In this document: in pieces, positions 46,532-58,514 of the stretch | Numbering within the stretch: position 1 is the first letter of the stretch | Layout: every line of letters begins with the position of its first letter | Source: Rhizophagus clarus | Taxonomy: Eukaryota; Glomeromycota; Glomeromycetes; Glomerales; Glomeraceae | Assembly (NCBI GenBank): GCA_015698045.1 | Contig: BLAL01000071.1 | Coordinates: 2,501 to 66,500, forward strand | Length of the DNA stretch: 64,000 nt | Direction: 5' to 3' | The notes under the pieces: generated by a model | Told to the model about the DNA's origin: nothing | Database searches by the model: none | The model's input: only the letters and a program-made list of their open reading frames with translations | Made by a program: the position numbers and the translations under genes

Positions 46532-48942
46532 ATGCATACCTCAACTATTTCTGACCAAACTGATTGCACTGGAACCAGTCCAGTCCTCCACTACGATGGC
46601 GCTGGCCCCATAGCCAGCATTCCATCACATAATGAGATTGTAGCAGAATATGATAATAGGATGACTGCTATACTTCAACAAAGCATATCCGGCAAACAAC
46701 CCATACATTTCATGCCTACTGAAGTTAGTGATGATACCAAATATGTAAATGGAGTCTCCAGCTATATTTTGCGTATCACCAGTTCTTTGATTAATGGGCA
46801 AAAGGCTATCGTAAATATCACAGGCATCAAACCCTTCTTTGATGTCGAAGTACCCGAAAAGATGTCAATATCTATGTTTAAGTCCAGATTAGTAAAGATA
46901 TTGTCTAGTATTCTTAATAGTGCATCGAAGTTTAGGGTCAAGACTATTAGTGCTTTCCCGCTTCAAGGATATCATACAGAAAAGAAACCATATATCCGTG
47001 TAAGAACATGGAACCACTACGACCGGTATAATGCATTAAAAGCAGTTCGCGCTGTTGGTATGTATACAGCTTCAGATGATCTAAATTGCTAGTATTATTA
47101 TTGCAAAGAAGCCCGCGAAGAAAGATTATCTCTTTCGAGTTGGGCAGTATTAAGTAATTATTTATACGAACACATTCAGGAGGGTACTTATCTTTTTCAA
47201 GTATCTGTGAATAATTACAATCCAATAAGTGAAGACGATTATAATAATCCATTATTTTCTTTGGCGCTTTTATGGGATCACACCCTTGTTCTCACGTGGG
47301 ATATCGAAATATATAGCTCACGAAAAACAGGTGAGGTATCTAATGCAAAATACGAAGAGGACGTTGTGTTCATGATTTGTATGACAGTTCATTGGAAAGA
47401 TAATCCCAAACCATTAAAACAAATCTGTCTTGTCAATGTTGAAACAGCACCAGACCTGTGATGAATTACAATCGTATGTGAATCTCAGACCAATTTACTA
47501 AAAGCATTCGCATTGTGTTGGAAACTTTTAGCCCCAGATATACAAATAGGCTTTAATAATTCACAATATGACTGAAAATTTATTGTGGAAAAAGCTAATA
47601 AATTAGGGGTGCTCGAATGAATGTTTAATCATATGTCATTCAAGCCATCGAGTCTGGAAAAAATTATAAAATAGGAATATCAATATAATATGATAAAAGT
47701 AAATGATGGAAAATTCCATTCGAAACATCTTAAAATTCCCAGCTGTGTGGCTATTGATGTCTGGCCCTGTTTTATGGGATTTTATTCTAAAGACGAAAAA
47801 AGTAGTCTCGCATATTACTTAAAGGAGTGTAAACTTGACAACAAAGTGGATTTGCCTATTCACCGCATAAACAAATATTATGAGATGGCATTGAAGGAAA
47901 CAAATGCCATAACAGGCTGAGCAGATGCATGAAGTAGCTAAATACTGCATTATCAACGCTCTTAGTTGCCAGCGGTTAATGGTAAAGCATAATGCAATTA
48001 ATAAGTATAGAGAGGTAGCATCTGTAGCCTTCTTGTCATTATTTGATGCACATTATTTTGCAGGAGGTATGAAGGTTTGCAATCTTTTAAGTGCTAGTGC
48101 GTGGCAAAGAGGGATCCTAACCAGTATGATTTCAAGCCAACAAACAGAAACTGGAAAATTCCCTGGAGCCTATGTTTTCCCACCAGTAAAGGGTCTTAAA
48201 AACAGACGTCCTGTAACCGGTTTAGACTTTGCATCATTATATCCTAGCCTTATTATGACTTACAACCTCTCGCCTGACAAAATCATTTTATCTCAAGAGC
48301 ATGCCGTATCTGTAGAACAAAGCGACAAAAAGCTTCATAAGATAGAGTTTCTATTTAATAATAACCTCCAACATGCCTGGTCTGTTCAGTATAATAATAT
48401 TCCTGAAGAAAAGGATCTCTATGTTATTGTATTGGAATATTTATCTGCCAAACGGAATGAGTTGAAAAGACGTCTCGCCCCTTTGAAAGCAAAAAAGGAA
48501 GATATGGATCTAGTAATAAGTTCAATGGGCAAAGGTTTGTCATCATCAGAAGCCATCGAGCAGGTCTTAGCGATATGCTTTAAAGGTATATATGAATACA
48601 TTTTATGGCACTGCTGGAGATAGTAAATCCCCTTTCTTCTTACGTGAACTTGCTGGGGGTGTCACATCAACTGGACGGAGAAATATCAAACTTGTCGCAG
48701 ATTTTGTTAAAAGTAAGGGTTTTCAGATAAAATACGAGGATACAGATTCCTTATATCTTGTCTGTCCAGAAGAATTCTTCCAGAAATGTGATACAGCTTA
48801 TGATAATAGCAATGGGCTCTCGAAAGAAGAATATTGGTCCCAGATGGTAAATATATCTATGGGAGTAATAGAAAGACTCTGTGATGAAGTTAATGACTTT
48901 TTTAGAAACGATGTTACTCTGGTCAGTTCATCGATCAGGTAA
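46532..48942 (+). pseudogene. Family-B DNA polymerase relic
   Basis: The order of motifs is that of family-B replicative polymerases: Exo I (TWDIEIYSS, near 47,294), Exo II (GFNNSQYD, 47,550), an Exo III-like YCIINALSC where the usual Asp appears as Asn, polymerase motif A (DFASLYPSLIMTYNL, 48,230), motif B (MNTFYGTAG, 48,592) and motif C (YEDTDSLY, 48,740). Stops interrupt the frame at 47,090, 47,459, 47,462, 47,573, 47,618 and 47,672, and frames shift near 47,910 and 48,580. The end diverges at about 48,912, so the thumb region is lost. Most internal stops fit TGG tryptophan codons. It could come from a Polinton-like element, a DNA virus or a host-lineage mobile polymerase; the sequence does not decide. 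Confidence 0.85.
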
Positions 48943-49769
48943 CTATGACTTGGAGACAGGGATACAATAGATATGTCTTAAGTCCAATCAACAAGACACA
49001 CTATTCACAAAGAGACAGTTAATTTATAAGATAAAAGAGTTTATTTATTAATTATATGAACTTGTTATTATAACTTTGTTATTACACTCTCTGATGTTTT
49101 TCAACTAAAAAGAAATTTTAGGATATTTATACAAAATAAAATATATTAAAAATATAACAAATAAATCTAATATATCAAATAAAACTAATAAATCAAATAA
49201 ATAAAATAAATCAATTAAATCAAATAAATCAGATAAATCAAATAAAACTGATATATCAAATAAATCGGAAATATCAAAAATAATAGGCTATGATGGCTTT
49301 GGCTTAGGCAGCTCTATATACTTTGCCACAATGTCACGTGATTACTACGCCAACAGTTCTCCCCTTCTTTAGTTTGAACTCTGTTGAAAACTCTTCTTTT
49401 CACACTATACACCCAACCTGCTAGTATATGAGGGTCATTCGTGATATATCAAACTAAAAGGTCCCCGAAGGGAATTCGTGCTAAAGCCTGAAATTAGCAA
49501 GACATAGAAGCCGATCATTTTAGCCAGGAACGACCGAGTACGTGTGATGGCGATTTTGTGTTGATGATGGACTCATATTTATACCAATTTTTGAATTTGT
49601 TAGAATTATGGGATTGGAAATTAGTGGAAAAGTGTTGGTAAATTCTGATAAAATTCGGTTTGATTTTTGGTGGTAATTTCTGGGAAGTTTCTTCATTTAA
49701 ATTTTCATCAATGTCGCACTATCTCAAAATCATCTTCATCTCTTTTTTTTTTCTTCATTAATTTTCAAT
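48943..49769. repeat. Non-coding, with AAATCAAATA-type low-complexity repeat
   Basis: At 49,135-49,285 there are about a dozen degenerate copies of AAATAAATCAAATAAA. The rest has no recognised feature. Confidence 0.6.
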
Positions 49770-50243
49770 ATGACTCACACTGATACCAATGTTGCTTGCT
49801 GAAAACTTCACAGTTCACGCGCCTCTCGAGGCCAAAATAACAAAAAAAAACATAATAAACCAAGTAAGGCCGTCAGAAGAAGGCATTTTCGAAGAAAAGG
49901 CATTGATAATCCTCAAAAAAGTGAGGGTTTGGCTCAACAAGCTTTGGAAGTTACTGGAGAGCTTTTTGTAACGAAAAAAGAAGAAGTAGAGAAATTACAA
50001 CAAGAAATCAATAAGAAAAATGGAGAACTTAGCCATTATAAGGAGTTAGCAGGGTTCAATAGAGATTTACGAGAACAAGTATTTTCATTAACTAAGGATA
50101 AGGAGCGGTATAGGAGGGAAAGGGAAGGTTGGAAGGTACGACATGAGAGGGAACATAAAAGGGCTAATGAGGCAAAAGAAACTATTTCCAATTATGAAAC
50201 ATATATGAGAGAAAATAATCTAGAATCACCATCTACTATTTAG
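49770..50243 (+). pseudogene. Coiled-coil protein, one in-frame stop
   Basis: From ATG 49,770 (MTHTDTNVAC) a TGA at 49,800 interrupts the frame, which then runs open to 50,243. The part after the stop has a basic segment (KAVRRRHFRRKG) and a long charged coiled coil (VEKLQQEINKKNGELSHYKE to REHKRANEAKETI). No known domain is recognised. The joined length would be about 157 residues. Alternatively translation begins after the stop, but no good ATG is present there. Confidence 0.5.
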
Positions 50244-51197
50244 ATTTTTCTTCTTTTCTTTTTCCTAATAAATTTTTATAAAATTTTCTATTTCTATTAA
50301 ATTATTTTGAGGAGTTAAGTCACGTATTTTTGCTGATCATTTGTGAAACTAAAATTAACACTAAGTTAAATTTGGATCTGCCATCATTACTAATTTCTAT
50401 TTTTGTAGATCATACTTGCATCAATTAATTAAATTAATTTAAACTTGATTTATTTAATCCAATCAATAAATTTTCCAATAAATTATGATGTAATTATAAA
50501 GAATCATATCGGCGGATTTGTCTATCCGGGATTAATAAGTTTAAAGTAGAATATTTCCAAAATAAATCGTACTCATGATTATGTTGTAGTACGGAAAATC
50601 AGCTGATGATTTATCATCTGACTAATGATCAGTTAAGGTAAAAAAAATTTTTATCTCGAAACCAAAATAATCGGATAAAACATAGTTGCTTAAAACCCAT
50701 TTCTCCTATGAAAAACCCATTTCTTACCTTTCGTTTAGATAGTCAGTTGTCAGTGTTAACAAGTAAGTTTTTTTTTAAATACAAATTAAAAAAAATGAAA
50801 GAAATTAACATAATTTAACTTTAATTATGCTTATAATATCTGGCATTTGCATTTGCTATGATATGAAGATTGAAGATATACTTCGAAATTTGAAATGCAG
50901 TATTATCAAGAAACATTAACAAGTTCTAATGGAGTATGGGTTAATACTTCTCTTATTTTAAACTCTTAAAACCGATTATTATTTTTGACGAGGGACAACC
51001 TGATAGCACCTACCAAGCATTAAAAGAAGCGATAAAATACCTTTAGTTTCATGTTCTTATTAGCGGGAACTATCTTCAATATCTACATCTTACCTTTTAA
51101 TTCCCCCCAGAAAGAACCTTCGGCTAATCAACTAACCTTTTAAGTTGGGAGAAAACAATAACTTAGAAATACAAGGAATAAAATAGTTATTTTTTAG
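50244..51197. other. Mostly non-coding lead-in to mini-exon array
   Basis: It contains short protein-like stretches, for example PIIIFDEGQPDSTYQALKEA near 50,972-51,045, and a GTAAGT donor at 50,763. It may hold upstream exons of the array, but no consistent model could be built. Confidence 0.3.
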
Positions 51198-52017
51198 GTT
51201 TCGGTTTTCGGTTCCTTGACTTTTGGATGGGCGAGTTGTGAGTTTCGAAACGAAAGCTTCTAAACTTTTTTGAAAAAGGTTTTTTTTTACAATTAATTTT
51301 TTTATTTGTAGATATCGAATATCCTTGGATGAGCAAGTTTCGAAGTTTTCGCTTTGAACCTTTTTTAATAACTTTCTCGTTTATCTTATTATAGGTATCA
51401 GTTTGGTTCTCTCCCTAGGCTTTGGATCGGTAAGTTTCAAAGCGAATGCTTCTAAGCTTTTTTTTTATTTTTATTTTTTTTTTATTTTTATATTTAACCA
51501 ATCTTATTTTTATTTATTTGTAGGCATCGGCGTAGGTCAGCGGAATCCTTAGATCCTTGGATGGAATTCCAAAGTATGCTTCGAAATTCTTTTTTTATTT
51601 TTTACTTTTTCAATGAAACGGAATTAACATTTCGATTTATTATTATAGGTATTCAGGTAGTAAACGAAAATTCGAAGGTATTTACCTTCGAAAGTTTTAT
51701 TTTTTATTTATTTTTTTTTTAAATGAAACGTATCTAACATTTGATTTATTTTTTTTAGGTCTTTTGGGACGATAAAACGAAATTTTTAAGGTAAAATAAA
51801 ATAAATACCTTCAAATTTTTTTTTTATTTTTTTTTTTATGAAACGCAACTAACGTTGCGATTCTATTTTTTGTAGGTCTCTGGCGATTTTTTATACTAGA
51901 ACTGGGTGAGTTTTTGAATTGAATTCGAAAACTTAATTTTTATTCCGTTTTTAACTAACCTTCATACTTTTTTGTTTTCTCTTTAGTTTCTGGTTCTGAT
52001 TGGCAAATTTTTAATCG
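51198..52017 (+). repeat. Eight mini-exon-like units, ~112-bp period
   Basis: Segments 51,198-51,237, 51,312-51,332, 51,395-51,429, 51,534-51,573, 51,649-51,677, 51,759-51,790, 51,876-51,905 and 51,987-52,017 each follow a T-rich tract ending TAG and end at a GT donor (GTGAGT, GTAAGT and similar) or, once, GC (GCAAGT). Intervals contain GAAACG and CTAAC or TTAAC before the tract, for example GAAACGCAACTAACGTTGCG. Several segments share CCTTGGATGR. The start-to-start spacing is 83-139 bp. Some adjacent segments share an open frame (the first three do), but no complete coding model emerges. Confidence 0.6.
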
Positions 52018-53517
52018 GTAATTATTGTTTTTATCATTTAATTTTTTCTAACTTTTTTTAAGTACCCTTTTTCTTTTTCGTTTGTATTTTTACTTAATTT
52101 CGTTTCTTTTTTCTTCATAGGTTTTGATCAGTTTTTATTTTTTAGAGAACTTTTTGGTAGTAAATAGTAATTGGATAGCAATGAATAAATATATTATCTA
52201 TATACTTTGTAATATGCTTTTATTGATAAATTGAAATTAATAAATCGGATGGATCAATCAGCTTAAAATCAAAAATGTACAATAGAGTAATTTAAGCCAA
52301 ACTTATCGTTATTTCTTATTTTATGTAATTATTGTTTGATTTAAAATTGTAATTTGAGTCAAATCTAAAATAATTTATAAATAAATATAAAAATACCATA
52401 TTAGAATTATAGTAATCACAAAATATTTTATTATTTTAATAATAGATATATACAGTAATAGCTTAATAAATAATAACAGAGTTATATTAACAGATTTAAA
52501 TAAAAGTCGTATGTTTAGACTAATGGAAAGATATGCCATCTCACTCCACAAGGTGTCCGTTCAACATTAGGTACCGTATCCTAGTGGATTCTTACGCAGG
52601 ATTCTTTAGGTTTTGGTTTTGGTTTTGGTTTTGGTTTTAGTTTATTAAGTTTTAGTTTTAGTTTTAGTTTTAGTTTGTTTTAGTTCCACCTAAAGCTTCC
52701 TGATCACGCTTTCACCATGCATGGTTATTAACGTCCACTAAGGTGCATACCTAACAGAACAATAACACCTGAGAAGTGAAAGGTCATATCTACAACTACG
52801 AAGTGAGGACCATTCCGCCTATATTAAAAATAAAAATAAACATTAGTAGTAAAGAAAAAAAAAACAAATACTATTAGTAATATTAAATAAAAATAAGTTA
52901 CCCAAGACACTAGATTTTTTGTATCAACTTCTCAGCTTAACGGAATTTTTTTCTCAGATTAACGTGTTAATCTATGTATTAGAAAAAAATTTTAGTAAAC
53001 TATTAAAAATAGATAAATAATATCATTTGCAATTATTAATAGCATATTAGCATGTAGTTAATAAACAAAGCAAATTAGTATATTGAAAATAGAAAGTTAC
53101 AAAGTAGCATTATTATAAGAAAAGAAAAGGAGAAAATAAATTAAAAACGAGAAATATTAAGCTGAGGCTTATATTTATTTTTAAACCTCGTGTTTATATG
53201 CTATATTGGTCATGTGATTTACGCGTGTAGATTTTTATTATGTAATGGAAAATTCTGGTATATCCTGGAAAAATTTGAATAGCGATCTTTTAAAGGCTAA
53301 GAAACGCGCCTAATAACGTATATTTTTTAATATTTAATGATGATGACAATAAAAATATTCTTAAAAAAAAATATCTGATTATTTTGATTCTAGTTGAATT
53401 ATTATATGCTACAATTCTACTATTTTAGCTGTTGGTAATGAACATTTGAAAAATAAGTTTAATTACATATCTGATATATATAAATTTTTTAAGTAATTAT
53501 TCTTTATTTTTTTTTTT
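52018..53517. other. Non-coding interval with TTTTGG/TTTTAG repeat
   Basis: A GGTTTT-type microsatellite changes into GTTTTA at 52,608-52,682. No gene is seen in the rest. Confidence 0.55.
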
Positions 53518-54149
53518 TTAAACAAATAATCCTCTTGATACAAAAAAATGAATATATACAAAACCACCATTACAAACATTTTTTTTTGCATCAATGTCCT
53601 TTTTTCCCTTCCATTTAATTATAACTTCACCATAAGAATATTTTAGATTTTTAGTTGCTTTTTTTAATCGAAGTTTATTTAGTGAATTCTCTTCTTGATT
53701 TTGATCGCTTAATTGAACAAATGTTTTTTGATTTTGTTGGTGATATTTAACCCCCAATTAGGATTATTAAGGATACTGGATAGTTCTTGATACCCTGTAG
53801 ATCCGCGAAAAACACACTTCAATGCACCAGTTTTTTTTGTATAATAGTGAATATAGTTTTCAAAAATTTTTTTAAATAAATCTACTGGACAATCCATAGA
53901 AACAGTTTGTAAACCAGTATTTTTTTTTCCAAGGCGTCTATGTATTAAATAAACAATGGTTTCTTTAAATTTATTAATTAAAAAACTTGGAATCTTTTCT
54001 TGTTCTTCAGGTATCTTATTGTATTTACGAATTATACTTTTATGTTGAAAGAAGCCACGAATAGACTTGAAATTTTTTTTACAAACAAAACATTCGGTAT
54101 TGTTTATAATTATAAATGGAAGAGGAGGAAGTTCTCTTTCTTTATTCAT
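53518..54149 (-). pseudogene. Zinc-finger-like protein, one-base frameshift
   Basis: It starts at ATG 54,149 (MNKERELPPLPFIIINNTEC). The first part holds CFVCKKNFKSIRGFFQHKS, a CX2C...H arrangement like a partial C2H2 finger, then HRRLGKKNTGLQTVSMDCP and VFRGSTGYQELSSIL. At NNPNWG (about 53,757) the frame shifts at a G5 run; the other frame continues VKYHQQNQKTFVQLSD to KNVCNGGFVYIHFF and stops at 53,518. One extra G would restore about 210 residues. The overall layout recalls an expanded Rhizophagus C2H2-type family of unknown function; that recollection is unverified. A sequencing error in the G-run is possible. Confidence 0.55.
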
Positions 54150-54469
54150 TATAACTGAAAGTTGAAAAAAAAAGAACTGGTTAAAGAAAACAAGAAAAAA
54201 ACACTTATAATATATTTCAAAATTTACCTAAATGGTCAATAAAACTAGTATTTGTATTGACTTGTTTAATCAAAATTGACGCGTCAAGGGTAGAGATGTA
54301 GAGTATTGTTTATTGTTTATAGCATACAAAATATTCTTGTGTAACAATATTTAATTTGTGTGTAACAGTTACTGACCTTATGAAAATTAAAAATTATGTT
54401 ATCAATTTAAGATATCTCGCGTCCAGAACTAAAAGAAGCATTATTTAAAGTTTTTGTTAAAAAAAAAAA

Positions 54470-55330
54470 GAAAACAATAAGTTTAAAATAAAACTTACTG
54501 TTTTAAATTCTTAACTTTCCTGATCGATATTTCAGAGAATCTACAAAAAAAAAAAATAAATAAAAGAAACATTAACAACATTTCGTCAAAAAAAGAATTA
54601 GAAAATGGACCAATTCTAATTGAGTCCTATGTGACTAGATTAAAAACAAGTCAACTGAAAAAAGCATTATAACGAAATCATTTCATTAAAGAAATATCCA
54701 AAAAAAAAGCACTCTACCAAAATCTGAGTCCAAAGAGAGCCAAAGAGCTAACTAAAAGTAAAAAAAGAACTTTTAGAAATTATTCGATAAAAATAAAAAT
54801 AAAAAAAAGCTATTAAAAGCTTACCTTATTCAGAAATCATAAGTTTCGTTAAGGTGATAATATAAAAGAAAAAAAAAATCTTTTTCTTATAATTCTACTA
54901 CCTTTGCTAGGAAATTGCTAAGGAGTATTTCTGCTTATTTCACCATTACTGGAATAATTAATTCTATATTGAATATTATAGCGAATTTTACGTATTCAAA
55001 GACCCAAGAACCAGCTGTCTAAAAAAGAAAAAAAACACATTGTGAGAAACTTTTTACTAAAATAAAAATAAAATTAAAAAAAAATTCTTACCAAAAACTC
55101 GCTCCCTAAAATTGCCTAATTTTCATAACCTTACGGAATAACAAAGAATTGAAATTACTAAACTTATTGAGAACAATAAATTTTTATTTCGGTAGGTCTA
55201 ATGTGATCATTGACTTTTTTGAAAGTATCATCTTGTTCTCTTCCAAATTGGCTATTTGCTTTTATTAGAACCGTCTAAAAAAAAAAAATGAACTATCAGT
55301 TAATGTTTATTAAATTAAAAGAAAAAAACT
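54470..55330 (-). repeat. Intron-like units on minus strand
   Basis: Read on the minus strand, T-rich tracts ending TAG occur at about 55,274, 55,030 and 54,543, each followed by a segment that ends at GTAAG (about 55,092, 54,820 and 54,500). The word GAAATGTTGTTAATGTTTC near 54,560-54,585 resembles the branch-point palindrome of the other arrays. The segment after 55,273 is open for 37 codons (TVLIKANSQFGREQDDTFKK). It may be a decayed intron-rich gene. Confidence 0.35.
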
Positions 55331-58300
55331 AGATTTACTTTCACTAAAGAGTTATAAAATGAAAATTAAAAATCTAGCCACCTTGCTCGTTATTCTAGGA
55401 GCATCTTCCTGTACATTAATTATCATTTAGACTTTGGACTTTTAACATTTGGACAGGAAAAATTTGTTATAATGCTAAATTGTCGATCAGTTAATTGAAC
55501 CACAGAGTACTAAACACGTGATGAATGACAGTTGATAGATTTACGGAAATAATTTATTTGTTATAAATTTGAATACTACAAATATTTGTCAAACTTTAAA
55601 AAACTCGATTAAAAGATGTGCTTTATTAATAATATTAAGCAGTAAATCAGCCCTTAAACTTCAAAAGGTAATATAGTAAAATAAGTCATTTATTGTAATT
55701 ACAATATTAAATTATATATTACATTACAAATAATATAAATCAATGGTCTAAATTACTTCTATTTCTGATTACTTAACATGTATAATCATCATAACCATTG
55801 TGAGAATAACTTCATAAATGAAGTATCATATTAATATGGACCTATGATTAAATTATTATATTAGATCACTCGCAGAAATTAGAAATACACATCATTCATA
55901 CTTCAAAGATAAATTATAACAGAAGAATTAAAAAAACTATAAGATAACGACATAGGCAGAGTTGCATAATGTATAGTCTTGGAAGTAAGAGGAATGACCA
56001 TAAAATTTAAGAAACTCCCAGCGCAATATACCTTTAATAAAACTCCACTTCAATTTTGCCAATAACAATTACACATCAAGTTTGAAATGGAGATCATGAT
56101 ATCTACAAAATGGCCAGAGAAAGGTGAGAATTCCTCACACTACACATTGTCTGTAAGTAGTCTCATTAAAACTGAACTCAAAGACTTTAGCGCTACTTAC
56201 CTTCACTATATCAATAATAATTAACAATAATAATCAAAATAAACCAATAATCATCAATCAAAAGATATACGATCAGATGCTTTTCATTACGATCATAAAT
56301 TGCTAAATATACAACTATAATTAAAAGAATAAGATATTGATTCATTTTAAACTTCTGAAGAAATTAAAAATACGCTTTAAATACCTTAAGATAAATAAAG
56401 AATTAATTCAAAAAAATCAAATGAGATAAAAAATCACAGCCATCTTTTGATAAACCTTTGGTAAGATGGTAATATAGACAAAATTGCATAATATATGATC
56501 TTAAAGCAAGAAGAATGACCATAAAATTCTAAGGCATTTTAAGAGACGAATGAATTTACTTATAGATAGAAAGAAATTTTTTTCAAAAAAAAAGGAGCAA
56601 CTTAAATATAAATTTTTTTAAAGGAAAAAATAAATCTTCTCATATGAACAAAAAAAAAAAAATTTTTTTTTTCTCATGTAAATGATAAAATACGTAAGTT
56701 TTTCTCAGAAGTTTTTAACCAATCTTAAAAAGGAATACAAACTCAACTAATTACGCAATAAAAGTTATTTTTCCTAAAAAAAGGAGCAAATATTTCCATA
56801 TAAAAAAAAACTCTCACGTAAATGATAAGAAAAAATTTTTTTTTCCCAGGAGTTTGTTAAACAATTCTAATTTATTAAATAATTTTAAAAAGGTTATTGT
56901 TTATATGTAATATATACCAAAAGTAGTTTTTTCCAAATTAAAAAAAATAATCTTTTTTGCAAGTATGAATGTATGATTAATAAAAAAAAAGTTCCACTTT
57001 ATCAAAAAAATTCTTTGATATTTTAATTAACGTAATATTTTTAAATTGCTGAATGTGTACATAACTTTGCGTAATAGATCACATGAAGTTCCAAAAACCT
57101 GGTATGCAAAAACAGGTTTTAAAACGAGGATTACTTTGTGTTAAATATATATGTAGCCATTAGTTATTACACTTCCGTTTAAAAAATAAAATGATACATA
57201 GTAGTTTTTTTTTATTGTTGACTTTTTTTAAAAATTAAAAGTATTTATTTCTTTACACAAAAAATATAAATATGGTTATATGGTACTTTTAACTCAGAGA
57301 TTTCATTACCAGATTATAATTTATGCCACATTATATTAGTTATCAAGATGGTTCGTGGTTTTCTATAACATATAAATTTTATCCCTTTACCTTTTATATT
57401 AAAGTTTATATTGTACAGAAAAATTGTGTTAGCTATGTTGATTATATAAAATTATTCCGTGATTTGCTATACCTTTGAAGGAGAAAAATTTGGCGTCATA
57501 TCACTAATTTTAGAAACATATTCTTCTATACAATCTTATTTGCTTATGTTATAATTCAATTGTGAACTGCCCCTACATTGTTTGTAATATATCGTAATGT
57601 AATATACTGAGACAATAGTATTGAAGACAAAAGTGATTATGAAAAAGAAATTCCAAATAGGACATATTCTAGTAAAAAAAGGAGAAAAACTAAAAAAAAT
57701 TGAAACAAAAAGAAATGAGAAACATAAATCAAATAATTTAAAAATTTTTTTTATGTAGATTTTTATTACTATCTAATGGTAAATATTTGGATTATATATA
57801 TATAATAAATTGAATACAATCATTTATATGCAGTTTAATTAAAATTATTAATTTCGATAATTAGTTGTTAGAAACTCAAAGAGGGGATGAATCTATAATC
57901 TCACTTTTACTTTCAAACGATTACTGAAATGTATGCTTATGGAAAGGAACTGAGAACCTGCTAATGCAGTTTATATCACTGCACTATTACAAACATGAGC
58001 CAAAATTATCTATGATATGATGCACCAATAAAATCGGCAAAAAAAAGTTGAAAAAAAAGATGGTATATTTGCAAATTGACAAAGTTGATTTTTAGCAAAT
58101 CGAACAAATATAGCCAAAAATTGGCAGTCTAATATTTGGTCGATTTTTACTTATTTGATATACAGTACTAAATAAAAGGATATAAAGTAATGGAATTTTG
58201 TGAATTTTTTAGTTTCTTTAGATTCAAAAATCAGAATGTAATACTTATATTTTAGTTTATCGGCTATATTAATAATATATACTGTATATAAATAAACAAA

Positions 58301-58514
58301 CAAATATTCTATTTTTGGTAATATTGATAGAAAATTATCTAATACAATATATTTATACAGTTATATTATATAACATAAAAAGTACGTAATTCAGTCCGAA
58401 TTTAGTAATTATTATTATTTTTTTTTTTTTTATCATTTATTTTTATTTTGAAAAAATGTCCAAAGAAATTTCAAATTCACAATTAAAAACTCATTGTATT
58501 TAATATTAAACACA
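55331..58514. other. Long non-coding interval
   Basis: No gene is supported. A loose direct repeat is present: the region near 55,915-56,010 (AAGATAACGACATAGGCAGA, GCATAATGTATAGTCTTG) recurs at about 56,450-56,540. Many A- and T-runs. Confidence 0.4.

Noticed and set aside
48912..49360. Solo LTR beginning TGTTAC where the polymerase homology ends
   Set aside because: A CCAACA end exists near 49,355 but no matching target duplication, primer site or polypurine tract was found.
57870..57995. tRNA- or SINE-like stretch (GAGAACCTGCTAATGCAG)
   Set aside because: No complete A and B boxes and no cloverleaf could be formed.
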